Shown in pieces: positions 8,399 to 17,040 of a DNA stretch of 64,000 nucleotides. Origin of the DNA: Clostridiales bacterium (GTDB lineage Bacteria; Bacillota; Clostridia; Lachnospirales; Lachnospiraceae). A model generated the notes under the pieces. The model ran no database searches. It saw only the letters and a program-made list of their open reading frames with translations, and was not told where the DNA came from. Made by a program: the position numbers and the translations under genes. Location of the stretch: positions 62,001 to 126,000 of the forward strand of contig JAHZHN010000004.1 of NCBI GenBank assembly GCA_019420275.1, in the 5' to 3' direction. Position 1 is the first letter of the stretch; the number at the start of each line of letters is the position of its first letter.

Positions 8399-9256
8399 AT
8401 GACGATCAGTTGGTTACAAGCGGCAATCTTAGGTATTTTTGCCTGCTTATCAAGTATGCCTGGAATGGGAGGTACCTCTATTGGTAACTACACATTAGGA
8501 AGACCATTAGTTGCAGGTCTTGTCTGTGGTATCGTTCTTGGTGATATTCAGGCCGGTGTATTAGTAGGTGCCGCAATGCAGGTTGTATATATTGCGCTGG
8601 TAACACCAGGCGGAACCGTATCTGCCGATGTTCGTGCCGTATCTTATATCGGTATCCCGCTGGCAATGTTAGCTTTGAATTCTTACGGATTAAGTGCTTC
8701 CTCTGAAGAAGGAATCGCAATGGCAACATCTTTCGGAGCCATGGTAGGAACTCTGGGAACTGTATTATTCTATGGAACAGCAACCATCAACCTGGTATGG
8801 CAGCATATCGGATGGAAAGCCGTTGAAAAAGGAAACTTTAAGAAACTTTATCTTGTAAATATGGGACTTCCTTGGATTTCACATATTCTCTGCAGTTTTA
8901 TTCCTGCATTAGTTATGTGTAAATTAGGAGTACCAGTTGTTGAAGCAATCAAAACAGCTCTGCCGATGGACGGACTTGCTATGAAAACACTGTTTACAGT
9001 AGGAAGCATGCTCCCTTGTGTCGGAATTGCGATTCTGTTAAAACAGGTTGTAGAAAAAGCAGTAGATTTCATTCCATTCTTCTTCGGATTTACATTAGCA
9101 GCAAGCATGGGACTGAATCTGGTATCTGTAACAGTTGTTGCAGGAATGTTTGCAATCATTTACTACAACATTAAGATGATCGGAATCAGAGCAAAAGAAG
9201 CAGCGTTAGCTTCCGGAGGCTCTATCGATGATGATGACGATGAGGAGGAAATATAA
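8399..9256 (+). CDS. PTS system mannose-family EIIC component
   Basis: 285-residue multi-pass membrane component forming the sugar pathway with EIID. It begins with a hydrophobic segment after TISWLQAAIL and carries the family PLVAGLVCGIVLGD and GAAMQVVYIALVTPGG motifs. The C-terminal tail is acidic (SIDDDDDEEEI). That acidic-coding stretch contains the GAGGAGG ribosome binding site of the EIID gene, which starts one base after the EIIC stop, so expression is tightly coupled. Confidence 0.95.
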   Translation: MTISWLQAAILGIFACLSSMPGMGGTSIGNYTLGRPLVAGLVCGIVLGDIQAGVLVGAAMQVVYIALVTPGGTVSADVRAVSYIGIPLAMLALNSYGLSASSEEGIAMATSFGAMVGTLGTVLFYGTATINLVWQHIGWKAVEKGNFKKLYLVNMGLPWISHILCSFIPALVMCKLGVPVVEAIKTALPMDGLAMKTLFTVGSMLPCVGIAILLKQVVEKAVDFIPFFFGFTLAASMGLNLVSVTVVAGMFAIIYYNIKMIGIRAKEAALASGGSIDDDDDEEEI

Positions 9257-9257
9257 T

Positions 9258-10094
9258 ATGGCAGAGAAAAAGCTATCTAAAAAAGCGTTAAATAAATCAT
9301 TCCGTAATTGGTATTATGGAAATCTGACATGTTTCTCACAGGAGCATATGCAGACGTTTGGTTATCTGTGTGCAATGCTTCCTCTGGTGGAAGAATTATA
9401 TGACACCAAAGAGGAACAGAAAGAAGCAATGAATACATATACTGCTTTCTTCAATACAGAGCCTCAGATCGGAGCTGTAATCGTAGGTATCACAGCAGGT
9501 TTGGAAGAAGCAAAAGCAAATGGAAATGACGATGTAGATTCAGAAACAATCAATGGTATCCGTGCCGGACTGATGGGACCGATTGCTGGTATTGGAGATT
9601 CTCTGGTAGTTGGTACTTTGATTCCAATCCTGCTTGGAATTGCCTTAGGATTATCTACAGGCGGATCTGTTGTTGGTCCAATCTTCTACATTATCGCATG
9701 GAATCTGATCGTAACATTAGGAATGAAATTCCTGTACACAAAGGGTTATGAACTTGGTGGTAAAGCCGTTGATGTACTGGTCGGTGAACAAGCGACGGCG
9801 ATCAGGGAATCTGTTGTAATGCTTGGAACCATGGTCGTAGGATCTGTAGCATCTACATGGGTATCTGTAACAACATCTTTCCATCTGGTAAATGACGCTG
9901 GAGAAGAGTTCCTGAATCTTCAGAAACAGTTAGATGCCGTATATCCAGGATGCCTGACAGCCGCATTTGTTATCTTCTGCTGGTGGCTGATGGCGAAGAA
10001 GAGAGTTTCTCCGGTTGTTACTATGCTGATTTTAGTTGTTATCGCGTTTGTTGGAGTTTTAGTTGGATTCTTTAATCCAGGATTAAAATATTAG
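9258..10094 (+). CDS. PTS system mannose-family EIID component
   Basis: 278-residue membrane EIID. Motifs include LSKKALNKSFRNWYYGNLTCFSQ near the N-terminus (shown in part), NTEPQIGAVIVGITAGLEE and IRAGLMGPIAGIGDSL, all standard for EIID-Man. ATG at 9258 is chosen over an upstream in-frame start because GAGGAGGAA lies directly before it. It pairs with EIIC to form the transmembrane channel. Confidence 0.95.
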   Translation: MAEKKLSKKALNKSFRNWYYGNLTCFSQEHMQTFGYLCAMLPLVEELYDTKEEQKEAMNTYTAFFNTEPQIGAVIVGITAGLEEAKANGNDDVDSETINGIRAGLMGPIAGIGDSLVVGTLIPILLGIALGLSTGGSVVGPIFYIIAWNLIVTLGMKFLYTKGYELGGKAVDVLVGEQATAIRESVVMLGTMVVGSVASTWVSVTTSFHLVNDAGEEFLNLQKQLDAVYPGCLTAAFVIFCWWLMAKKRVSPVVTMLILVVIAFVGVLVGFFNPGLKY

Positions 10095-10109
10095 GAAAGG
10101 AAGGTCACA

Positions 10110-10394
10110 ATGACAGTACAGACAAAACAGCAGCAGTTAAAAGAAATCGAATATCAGACAAAAATGTTAAATAACCTCAAAAAATGGATGCGTAATCTCA
10201 TTATTCTATCCTCCATTGGAGTTGTAATTGCATACTGGGCATTAAATCTGCAAAGCGGAATGCCGTATCAGGTAATAGGGGTAATAGGGGTGATAGTGGC
10301 TGCTGTCAGTGTTGTGTTCTGTGCGGTCACAGGCCTTGCTTTTAAGAATGGAAAAGCAAATGTAGAAAAAATTATCAGTATTGTAGAACAGTGA
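10110..10394 (+). CDS. Small two-helix membrane protein of the PTS operon, function unknown
   Basis: 94 residues: a charged, Gln-rich N-terminal helix (about 1-27), two hydrophobic segments (about 28-48 and 54-78) and a short charged tail. It has an AGGAAGG ribosome binding site, follows EIID by 15 nt and precedes a terminator, so it belongs to the PTS operon. No family was recognised; it is too short and hydrophobic to be the ManO-type accessory protein. A stabilising or regulatory partner of EIIC/EIID is a guess from position only. Confidence 0.7.
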   Translation: MTVQTKQQQLKEIEYQTKMLNNLKKWMRNLIILSSIGVVIAYWALNLQSGMPYQVIGVIGVIVAAVSVVFCAVTGLAFKNGKANVEKIISIVEQ

Positions 10395-10429
10395 CAGAAT
10401 AGTTCTTTGAACCAAATGATATAAATGAT

Positions 10430-10467
10430 AGAAAGCAGCGGATCGATTTACAAATTCGCTGCTTTCT
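10430..10467 (+). terminator. Terminator of the PTS operon
   Basis: Arms AGAAAGCAGCG (10430-10440) and CGCTGCTTTCT (10457-10467) form an 11-bp stem with a 16-nt loop; the following T content is modest (TTGT). Confidence 0.7.
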
Positions 10468-10504
10468 TGTAAAATAAAAACAAAGAAGCAAAAAGGAGGA
10501 AGAC

Positions 10505-11311
10505 ATGCTGTACGGTAAGGAATATAAAGCTGTATTCAGCGATATTGACGGAACACTTTTAAACACATCACATCAGATTCCTGAAAAGACCAGGGAGAAA
10601 ATCATGGATATAAACCGCCAGGGGATTCCCTTTGTTCTTGTATCTGCCAGGATGCCGAAGGGAATGACTGCGATAAGAGATGAACTGGGAAGCCGTAATC
10701 CGATGATTTGTTACAGTGGTGCGCTGGTTGTGGACGGAGATGGAAAACCGATCTACAGTGTAGCACTGAAAGAGGAAGAAGCCCGGGAAATCTGTAAGAC
10801 GATACCTGAAATCACACCGGATGTTTCGGTCAATGTGTATTCCAAGGACAGATGGATGGCAGAAGATTTAAAAGAATACTGGGTGGATCAGGAGATGAAG
10901 ATTACAGGGGTCAAGGCAGACGAGGTCTCATTTCAGGACGCAGATGTTATGAAAGAAGTTCATAAAATTCTGTGCATGGGACCTGCAGACAGTATTACGG
11001 TCTTAGAAAATAAGCTGCAGAAAAGCTTCCCGGATATCCGTATTTATAAATCCAAGGATACATATCTTGAGATCATGTCTATGAAAGCATCAAAATCTGA
11101 TGCAGTCCATATGCTGGAGCATGTATTTGGAGTTACAAGAGATGAAATCATCGCTTTTGGAGACGGTCATAATGATATTGATATGATTCAATATGCCGGT
11201 CTTGGTGTTGCGATGGGAAATGCTTCTGATGAGGTGAAAAAGGCGGCAGATTATGTAACGGACATGAATGATAGGGAAGGACTTCGTCAGGTACTGGATC
11301 AGGCATTTTAA
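10505..11311 (+). CDS. Cof-type HAD-IIB phosphatase
   Basis: 268-residue haloacid-dehalogenase hydrolase of the Cof/YbiV type, likely a cytosolic sugar-phosphate or FMN-like phosphatase. Motif I is FSDIDGTLLN (nucleophile D13, acid D15), motif II VLVSARM, and motif III/IV FGDGHNDIDMIQYAGLGVAMGNA. A C2-type cap lies between. AGGAGGAAG ribosome binding site. It follows the PTS operon after a terminator, so a shared substrate is possible but not shown. Confidence 0.92.
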   Translation: MLYGKEYKAVFSDIDGTLLNTSHQIPEKTREKIMDINRQGIPFVLVSARMPKGMTAIRDELGSRNPMICYSGALVVDGDGKPIYSVALKEEEAREICKTIPEITPDVSVNVYSKDRWMAEDLKEYWVDQEMKITGVKADEVSFQDADVMKEVHKILCMGPADSITVLENKLQKSFPDIRIYKSKDTYLEIMSMKASKSDAVHMLEHVFGVTRDEIIAFGDGHNDIDMIQYAGLGVAMGNASDEVKKAADYVTDMNDREGLRQVLDQAF

Positions 11312-11343
11312 TCTTAAAAGCAACTTTTTGAAAAAGACAGGGG

Positions 11344-11372
11344 TTGACAGTACAGAGGCGTTGTGCTATCGT
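11344..11372 (+). promoter_or_regulatory. Promoter of the riboflavin operon
   Basis: Perfect -35 TTGACA (11344-11349), 17-nt spacer, -10 TATCGT (11367-11372). It lies about 20 nt ahead of the FMN riboswitch, the usual arrangement. Confidence 0.8.
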
Positions 11373-11390
11373 TATATATAAATTAAATAG

Positions 11391-11500
11391 TATCTTCAGG
11401 GCAGGGTGAGATTCCCTACCGGCGGTACAGCCCGCGAGCCGTAAGGCATGATTCGGTGAAACTCCGAAGCCGACAGTATAGTCTGGATGGAAGAAGATTG
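11391..11500 (+). promoter_or_regulatory. FMN riboswitch (RFN element)
   Basis: Conserved RFN blocks are seen in order: ATCTTC/GAAGAT closing helix, AGGGCAGGGTGAGATTCCC, ACCGGCGGTA, GCCCGCGAGCC, GATTCGGTGAAACTCCG, GCCGACAGTATAGTCTGGAT. It binds FMN and switches a downstream terminator, reducing rib expression when FMN is plentiful. The 388-nt gap between the HAD gene and ribD is filled by the promoter, this element and two terminators. Confidence 0.97.
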
Positions 11501-11523
11501 AGAAGTGTAAGGCAGATCATACG

Positions 11524-11555
11524 TCCTGGAATTATTTGTAATTCCAGGATTTTTT
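11524..11555 (+). terminator. Riboswitch expression-platform terminator
   Basis: Perfect 11-bp stem TCCTGGAATTA/TAATTCCAGGA with a TTTG loop (11524-11549), then six T residues. It lies 24 nt after the aptamer, the expected position for FMN-dependent termination. Confidence 0.9.
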
Positions 11556-11605
11556 ATTGGCCATATGCAAATATAACTTTACAGTGCTAAATTAGCAAAG
11601 TAAGA

Positions 11606-11647
11606 AAGAACAGATCCTGAAGATAAATCGGAATCTGTTCTTTTTTT
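11606..11647 (+). terminator. Second terminator between FMN riboswitch and ribD
   Basis: GAACAGAT pairs with ATCTGTTC (about 11608-11615 with 11633-11640), extended by CC/GG around a bulge, and is followed by seven T residues (11641-11647). It sits 52 nt before the ribD start and would act in series with the riboswitch terminator. Confidence 0.75.
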
Positions 11648-11698
11648 GTGATAGGAACTTCCTTTTAGAGCAGGGAAAATAAAGGAGATGAAGGCATT

Positions 11699-12799
11699 TT
11701 GGAACGAAAATTTATGGAACGGGCAGTCTGGATTGCGAAAAGAGGAGCCGGATGGACCAATCCGAATCCTATGGTAGGGGCTGTCATTGTAAAAGAAGGG
11801 GAAATCATCGGGGAGGGATGGCATGAGAAGATTGGAGGACTTCATGCAGAGAGAAACGCCCTGAAAAACTGCAGCAAAGACCCGAAAGGAGCGGATCTTT
11901 ATGTAACTTTGGAGCCGTGCTGTCATTATGGGAAGACGCCGCCGTGTACAGATGCGATCATCCGAAGCGGAATCAGGAGAGTTTACATTGGATGTCTGGA
12001 TCCGAATCCAAAGGTTGCCGGAAAAGGAGTGGAAATTCTGAGGGATAACGAAATTGAAGTTATGACCGGTATTATGGAGAAAGAATGCAGAGAATTAAAT
12101 GATGTGTTTTTTTATTACATTCAGCATGATATGCCATATGTAGCTTTAAAGTATGCCATGACTCTGGATGGGAAAATTGCTTCCAGAACAGGAGAATCCA
12201 AATGGATTACTGGAGATGAGGCAAGACGTCATACGCATCGTCTGAGACATCGGTATGCGGCAATTATGGCAGGAATCGGAACAGTAATTGCGGACGATCC
12301 GATGCTGAATGTCAGGATTGAAAATGGAAACGATCCTATCAGAGTGATTTGTGATTCCCGGCTGCGTATTCCGGAGACAGCAAAGGTAGTGCAGACAGCA
12401 AAAGAGATTCCGACGATCATTGCTGTTTGTTCTGGTGATCCAAAGAAGATGGAACGCCTGGAACAGGCTGGATGCCAGATATGGAAGCTGCCGGAAGAAA
12501 AAGGACATGTATCAATAAAGGCCGTGCTGAGAGAACTTAGAAAACAGGAAATTGACAGTGTTTTGATCGAAGGCGGAGGTGTCTTGAACGAGGCGTTTGT
12601 AAAAAGCGGCTGTATAAATTATGTATATGCCTATATCGCACCTAAGATCATTGGGGGAGAATTTTCCAAAACGCCGGTGGAGGGAGAAGGAATTGCGAAA
12701 TTATCTGATGCGCTGGTGCTGGAACATATGAAGATAAAGAAAATTGGGGAAGACGCACTGCTGGAAGGAAAGGTGAAGAGATGTTTACCGGAATCATAG
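11699..12799 (+). CDS. ribD: Bifunctional riboflavin deaminase/reductase
   Basis: 366 residues. The N-terminal zinc deaminase has HAE (H49, E51) and PCCHYGKTPPC (C74, C83); the C-terminal reductase begins near 147 (ALKYAMTLDGKIA, SKWITGDEAR, LIEGGGVLNEAF). It converts diaminohydroxy-ribosylamino-pyrimidinone phosphate to the ribitylamino-uracil phosphate. The likely start is TTG (11699), giving the family N-terminus MERKFMERA; AAGGAGA lies 11 nt upstream, and the ATG at 11714 is a shorter alternative. The 3' end overlaps ribE by 19 nt. Confidence 0.96.
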   Translation: MERKFMERAVWIAKRGAGWTNPNPMVGAVIVKEGEIIGEGWHEKIGGLHAERNALKNCSKDPKGADLYVTLEPCCHYGKTPPCTDAIIRSGIRRVYIGCLDPNPKVAGKGVEILRDNEIEVMTGIMEKECRELNDVFFYYIQHDMPYVALKYAMTLDGKIASRTGESKWITGDEARRHTHRLRHRYAAIMAGIGTVIADDPMLNVRIENGNDPIRVICDSRLRIPETAKVVQTAKEIPTIIAVCSGDPKKMERLEQAGCQIWKLPEEKGHVSIKAVLRELRKQEIDSVLIEGGGVLNEAFVKSGCINYVYAYIAPKIIGGEFSKTPVEGEGIAKLSDALVLEHMKIKKIGEDALLEGKVKRCLPES

Positions 12800-13431
12800 A
12801 AGAATTGGGAAAAGTCGTATCGTTAAAAAGAGGAAGTCAGGCAGCGGTTCTTACCATTGAAGGAAATATAATCTTTGATGATCTTAAATTAGGAGACAGT
12901 GTGGCGGTTAATGGTGTCTGCCTGACGGTCAGCCACATGAGCGGGAATATATTTCAGGCAGATGTGATGAATGAGACATTTCACAGAAGCAGTCTGGGCA
13001 GTCTGCAGAAGGGAGATTATGTCAATCTGGAGCGTGCCATGGCAGCTGACGGAAGGTTCGGAGGACATATGGTAGCAGGGCATATTGATTCTGTTGGAGA
13101 ACTGGTCGGAAAAAAGAAGGATGACAATGCCGTTTGGTTTACGATTAAGGTTCCGCCTCAGGTGATGCGATATTGTGTAGAAAAAGGTTCTATTGCTTTG
13201 GACGGAATCAGCCTGACCATTGCAAAATTAGGAGAAGATACCATATCGGTATCTATGATTCCTCATACTATGGAACACACGAATTTTGCCGCCAAGAAGA
13301 TAGGAGATTGGATCAATCTGGAAAATGATATGGTCGGGAAATACGTGGAAAAACTATTGCAGACTCCGAAGGAAAAGGAAAAAAAGACTTCAGGGATTAC
13401 GATGGAAACTTTGCTGCAGGCAGGGTTTTAG
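12781..13431 (+). CDS. ribE: Riboflavin synthase alpha subunit
   Basis: 216 residues. Two tandem lumazine-binding repeats: MFTGIIEELG, VNGVCLTV, FGGHMVAGHID, then LDGISLTI and HTNF in the second half. It dismutates dimethyl-ribityllumazine to riboflavin. The start lies inside the end of ribD (19-nt overlap), so translation is coupled. Confidence 0.97.
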   Translation: MFTGIIEELGKVVSLKRGSQAAVLTIEGNIIFDDLKLGDSVAVNGVCLTVSHMSGNIFQADVMNETFHRSSLGSLQKGDYVNLERAMAADGRFGGHMVAGHIDSVGELVGKKKDDNAVWFTIKVPPQVMRYCVEKGSIALDGISLTIAKLGEDTISVSMIPHTMEHTNFAAKKIGDWINLENDMVGKYVEKLLQTPKEKEKKTSGITMETLLQAGF

Positions 13432-13446
13432 AAGGGAGACAGAAAA

Positions 13447-14058
13447 ATGAAAAAAATTAACAAAGTCGATGTGGTATGCCAGGCCATTACGCCGATGCCA
13501 ACGAAATATGGGAAATTTACAGCCCATGGTTATGAAAATCCAAAAACAGGAGAACATCATATTGCTTTGGTAAAGGGTGATGTTTCAGATGGAAAACCAG
13601 TGCTTTGCCGTGTCCATTCGGAATGTCTGACCGGAGATACTTTTGGTTCTCTGCGCTGTGACTGTGGGGAACAGCTTCATCAGGCTCTTCGTCAAATTGA
13701 AGCGGAAGGAAGAGGTGTCCTCTTGTATATGCGTCAGGAAGGAAGAGGAATCGGGCTGATCAATAAACTTAAAGCCTATGCTCTGCAAGATCAAGGGATG
13801 GACACTGTTGAGGCTAATTTGGCACTGGGATTTGATGAAGACCTGAGAACTTATGATGTAGGAGCCAGTATCCTGTGGGATCTGGGAGTTCGTAAACTTC
13901 GGCTGTTGACCAATAATCCGACAAAGATTGAAGGATTAAGTGAGTTTGGACTGGAAATTGTAGAGCGTGTTCCAATTCAAATGGAGCTGACAGCCTATGA
14001 TCAAAGATACATGAAAACAAAACAGGAAAAGATGCGTCATATGACAACATATAAATAG
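13447..14058 (+). CDS. ribA: GTP cyclohydrolase II (no DHBP synthase domain)
   Basis: 203 residues, only the GTP cyclohydrolase II domain. Zinc ligands C60, C71 and C73 lie in HSECLTGDTFGSLRCDCG, and the catalytic MRQEGRGIGL motif and LLTNNPTKI are present. It opens the imidazole ring of GTP to begin riboflavin synthesis. In most Firmicutes this enzyme is the C-terminal half of a RibBA fusion of about 400 residues; the N-terminal 3,4-dihydroxy-2-butanone-4-phosphate synthase half is absent here and not elsewhere in the window. The upstream gap is only 15 nt, so no truncated ribB is hidden there. Confidence 0.95.
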   Translation: MKKINKVDVVCQAITPMPTKYGKFTAHGYENPKTGEHHIALVKGDVSDGKPVLCRVHSECLTGDTFGSLRCDCGEQLHQALRQIEAEGRGVLLYMRQEGRGIGLINKLKAYALQDQGMDTVEANLALGFDEDLRTYDVGASILWDLGVRKLRLLTNNPTKIEGLSEFGLEIVERVPIQMELTAYDQRYMKTKQEKMRHMTTYK

Positions 14059-14091
14059 AACATACAGCAAATCAGAAAAGGAGATAAAAAA

Positions 14092-14559
14092 ATGAGAGTA
14101 TTAGAAGGAAAATTAGTAGCAGAAGGAATTAAAGTAGGAATTGTTGCAGCAAGGTTTAATGAATTTATCGTATCCAAATTGGTATCTGGAGCGCTGGACG
14201 GATTAAAACGTCATGATGTAAAAGAAGAAGATATCGATGTAGCATGGGTGCCGGGAGCATTTGAGATTCCTTTGATTGCGGATAAAATGGCAAAGAGCGG
14301 AAAATATGACGCAGTTATCTGTCTTGGAACTGTTATCCGAGGAGCAACCAGTCATTATGATTATGTTTGTAATGAAGCTTCAAAAGGAATTGCACAGGTA
14401 TCGCTGGCAACCGGAATTCCTGTATTATTTGGCGTTGTGACAACAGAAAATATTGAACAGGCAATTGAGCGTGCCGGAACAAAGGCTGGAAATAAAGGAT
14501 ATGACTGTGCATTGTCTGCGATTGAAATGGTGCAGCTGATCCGTCAGATCGAAGAATAG
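14092..14559 (+). CDS. ribH: 6,7-dimethyl-8-ribityllumazine synthase
   Basis: 155 residues, full length. Motifs: VAARFNEFIVSKL, VPGAFEIPL, LGTVIRGATSHYDYVC (catalytic His in the SHYDY region), PVLFGVVTTENIEQA, KGYDCALSAIEM. It condenses ribitylamino-uracil with dihydroxybutanone phosphate and assembles into capsid-like oligomers. AGGAGAT ribosome binding site; last recognisable rib gene of the operon. Confidence 0.97.
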   Translation: MRVLEGKLVAEGIKVGIVAARFNEFIVSKLVSGALDGLKRHDVKEEDIDVAWVPGAFEIPLIADKMAKSGKYDAVICLGTVIRGATSHYDYVCNEASKGIAQVSLATGIPVLFGVVTTENIEQAIERAGTKAGNKGYDCALSAIEMVQLIRQIEE

Positions 14560-14572
14560 AAGGTGCTGATCC

Positions 14573-16120
14573 ATGGAAAAGTATTATCTTGGATTTGATG
14601 CAGGCACTCAGAGTGTAAAAGTCGCAGTTTATGATGAAAAAATGCGGTGTGTAGCTTCCTGTGCAAATCCAACGAAACTGTATTATCCTCATCCCGGGTG
14701 GGTGGAAATGGATGCAGATCAGTATCTTGAGGCGGCAGTTGCCGGAATTCGCGGCTGTACAAAAAAGATGAAGGAGCAGGGAAAAGATCCTGGTGGAATT
14801 CGAGCTGTTTTTGGAGACGGTATCATCTGCGGTATTGTGGGTGTAGATGAAAATTTTGAGGCTGTCACGCCATATATTAACTATTTGGATTCCAGAACAC
14901 AGAAAGACGTGGAAGAGTTATCAGCAAAAAATCTCGGCATCTGGGCAAGAGAAACGGGAAATCCCCAGCCGAACTGTATGTTTCCGGCTATGTTTGCAAG
15001 ATGGATGATGAGAAACTGTGAAGAATATCAAAAAAGGGGCAGAAAATTTGTTCATAATGCTCCATATATTCTGGCGCATCTGGCTGGATTGAAAGCAAAA
15101 GACGCATTTATTGACTGGGGTGCCATGTCAGGCTGGGGGCTTGGCTATCATGTCCTGGAAAAACGATGGTCGAAAGAGCAGCTGGATATTCTTGAAATTC
15201 CCGAAGAAATGATGCCTCAGATTAAAAAGCCATGGGATATCATAGGAAATCTTACAGAAGAATTTGCTGAAAAAACCGGACTTTCTGCCGGAACTCCAAT
15301 TTGCGCGGGAGCAGGAGATACGATGCAGTCTATGATTGGATGCGGCGTGACAGAGGTGAACAAAGCTGCGGATGTTGCTGGAACCTGTGCCATGTTCTGC
15401 ATTGCTGCAGATGGAATCAAACCCGAACTGAGCCGGCCGGAAAATCAGCTGATCTTTAACAGCGGGACGCTGGAAAATACATATTTTTACTGGGGATATA
15501 TCCGAACAGGGGGACTGGCACTTCGCTGGTTTCGGGATAATGTATGTGGAAAGACTGGAGACGGTGCCTATTTTGATGAACTCACGGAGAAGGCAAAACA
15601 GGTGCCGGCAGGATCCAATGGTGTTTTGTTTCTCCCATATTTAACCGGAGGAATGGATGATATGCAGGATGTATCTGCGTGTTTCCTGAATATGACCATG
15701 GACACTGACCAGGGCACATTATGGAATGCCGTGCTGGAAGCCATTGGTTATGATTATATGGGAGTGACGGAGGCATACAAGGGAGGCGGAATTATCCCGG
15801 ATGTGATCACGGTAACAGAAGGCGGCAGCAAATCCGGAAAATGGAATCAGATCAAGGCGGACATGATGAATTGCCCGGTCGTAACATTGGAAACCGCAGA
15901 AGGAGCTGTACTGACAGATGCAGCGGCAGCAGCTTATGCAGTGGGAGATATAAAGGATCTGAAAACAGTATTTGAAAACAATTTGAAGGTGAAGGAAACA
16001 TATAAGCCGAGACCTGAAAATACTATGAAATATAGAAAAATTTATGAAATGCAGAAAAAACTGATTCGGGAAGATATGAGTCAGGCATTTCATGCAATGA
16101 AAGAAATTACAGCATTGTAG
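14573..16120 (+). CDS. FGGY-family carbohydrate kinase (xylulokinase-like)
   Basis: 515 residues. N-terminal ATP phosphate motif GFDAGTQSVKVAVYD, catalytic-type Asp in AGAGDTMQSMIG, and C-terminal nucleotide-binding TEGGSKSGKWNQIKADMM. The substrate within the family (xylulose, ribulose, erythritol-like) cannot be assigned. It starts only 13 nt after ribH with no terminator between, so it should be transcribed from the FMN-riboswitch promoter as well as any local one. That is unusual. Its own terminator at 16125-16179 separates it from the GntR gene. Confidence 0.9.
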   Translation: MEKYYLGFDAGTQSVKVAVYDEKMRCVASCANPTKLYYPHPGWVEMDADQYLEAAVAGIRGCTKKMKEQGKDPGGIRAVFGDGIICGIVGVDENFEAVTPYINYLDSRTQKDVEELSAKNLGIWARETGNPQPNCMFPAMFARWMMRNCEEYQKRGRKFVHNAPYILAHLAGLKAKDAFIDWGAMSGWGLGYHVLEKRWSKEQLDILEIPEEMMPQIKKPWDIIGNLTEEFAEKTGLSAGTPICAGAGDTMQSMIGCGVTEVNKAADVAGTCAMFCIAADGIKPELSRPENQLIFNSGTLENTYFYWGYIRTGGLALRWFRDNVCGKTGDGAYFDELTEKAKQVPAGSNGVLFLPYLTGGMDDMQDVSACFLNMTMDTDQGTLWNAVLEAIGYDYMGVTEAYKGGGIIPDVITVTEGGSKSGKWNQIKADMMNCPVVTLETAEGAVLTDAAAAAYAVGDIKDLKTVFENNLKVKETYKPRPENTMKYRKIYEMQKKLIREDMSQAFHAMKEITAL

Positions 16121-16124
16121 AAAA

Positions 16125-16179
16125 AGGGCTTTTGCTGATTTTCTCTGAAGAAAGAGGGATTCAGCACAAAGCCTTTTTT
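16125..16179 (+). terminator. Terminator after the FGGY kinase
   Basis: GGCTTT plus GCTGA (16127-16138) pairs with TCAGC plus AAAGCC (16161-16173) across a small internal bulge, followed by six T residues. Confidence 0.85.
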
Positions 16180-16190
16180 CAGATATGAAA

Positions 16191-16235
16191 TTGACAGACA
16201 GAATAAAACTGTATATTATATTGATATAACAATAT
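16191..16235 (+). promoter_or_regulatory. GntR gene promoter with dyad operator
   Basis: TTGACA (16191-16196), 17-nt spacer, TATTAT (16214-16219). A dyad ATATTG-N6-CAATAT (16218-16235) overlaps the -10 end and start site, well placed for autorepression by the GntR protein. Confidence 0.75.
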
Positions 16236-16253
16236 GACATAAAGGAGTTATTT

Positions 16254-16985
16254 TTGAAAAAACTAGATACATCAAGAGGTGCTGCACCGCTTTATCTGCA
16301 GATCAGCGCTATACTGAAAGATAAAATATTGAAAAAAGAATATGATTATGGAGATTATATCCCGAGTGAGACGGAACTGCAGAAAATGTACGATGTCAGC
16401 CGGATTACAGCAAGACAGGCCATTCAGGAATTGGAAAAAGACGCAATGGTACAGCGGGCAAGGGGCAAAGGCACGAAGGTAATTTACCAAAAACGGATTG
16501 AGGAATACCTGACGAAGATACGCAGTTTTACTAATGAGATGCTGGACAGGAATATGGAACCCGGAACAAAATCGGCACATCTTTCAATAGAAGGGGCAAG
16601 TCTGGAAGCAGCTGAAATTTTTCGTGTAGATCCTGAGACACCGTTATATCGTCTGGATCGAATCCGCACTGGAGATGGAATTCCGATTGTGGTGTTTCGA
16701 ACGTATTTGTCTCTAAAATTAAATCTTCCGTTACAAGATGATTTATATACAGGAAGTTTATATGAAATTCTGGAGGAAAAGGGATGTGAACCAGTCAGTG
16801 TGACCGAAAAATTTGACTGTATGATGCCGGACGATGAATTGTGCGCAAGCCTCGAGATTGGAAAGAAACAGCCAATTCTTCGGAGAATCCGTATTTCGTA
16901 TGATGCAGACCAGAATATTGTGGAATATACGATTGGATATTATCGAGGCGATCGTTATTCATATTATATTCAAATGAAAAAATAA
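16254..16985 (+). CDS. GntR-family (HutC-type) transcriptional regulator
   Basis: 243 residues. Winged HTH at about 10-75 (PLYLQISAILKDKI, IPSETELQKMYDVSRITARQAI, RGKGTKV) and a UTRA ligand-binding domain (about 90-235; ETPLYRLDRIR, YTIGYYRGDRYSYYIQ). It likely senses a sugar phosphate and controls itself, the following isomerase-like gene and perhaps the kinase. Start is TTG at 16254 with AAAGGAG 6 nt upstream. Confidence 0.93.
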   Translation: MKKLDTSRGAAPLYLQISAILKDKILKKEYDYGDYIPSETELQKMYDVSRITARQAIQELEKDAMVQRARGKGTKVIYQKRIEEYLTKIRSFTNEMLDRNMEPGTKSAHLSIEGASLEAAEIFRVDPETPLYRLDRIRTGDGIPIVVFRTYLSLKLNLPLQDDLYTGSLYEILEEKGCEPVSVTEKFDCMMPDDELCASLEIGKKQPILRRIRISYDADQNIVEYTIGYYRGDRYSYYIQMKK

Positions 16986-16992
16986 ATGAATC

Positions 16993-17028
16993 AAATAAAA
17001 GAACACGAGGGCAGGTGTTCTTTTATTT
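16993..17028 (+). terminator. Terminator after the GntR gene
   Basis: Perfect 14-bp stem AAATAAAAGAACAC/GTGTTCTTTTATTT with an 8-nt loop; the 3' arm supplies the U-rich tract. Confidence 0.85.
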
Positions 17029-17040
17029 AAATCTTATATG

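Noticed and set aside
11391..11500. A second riboswitch elsewhere in the window
   Set aside because: Leaders of the PTS, aminotransferase and permease genes were read for known aptamer signatures; only the FMN element was recognised.
13447..14058. Bifunctional RibBA
   Set aside because: The protein is 203 residues with only the GTP cyclohydrolase II motifs; the 15-nt gap after ribE leaves no room for a RibB domain.
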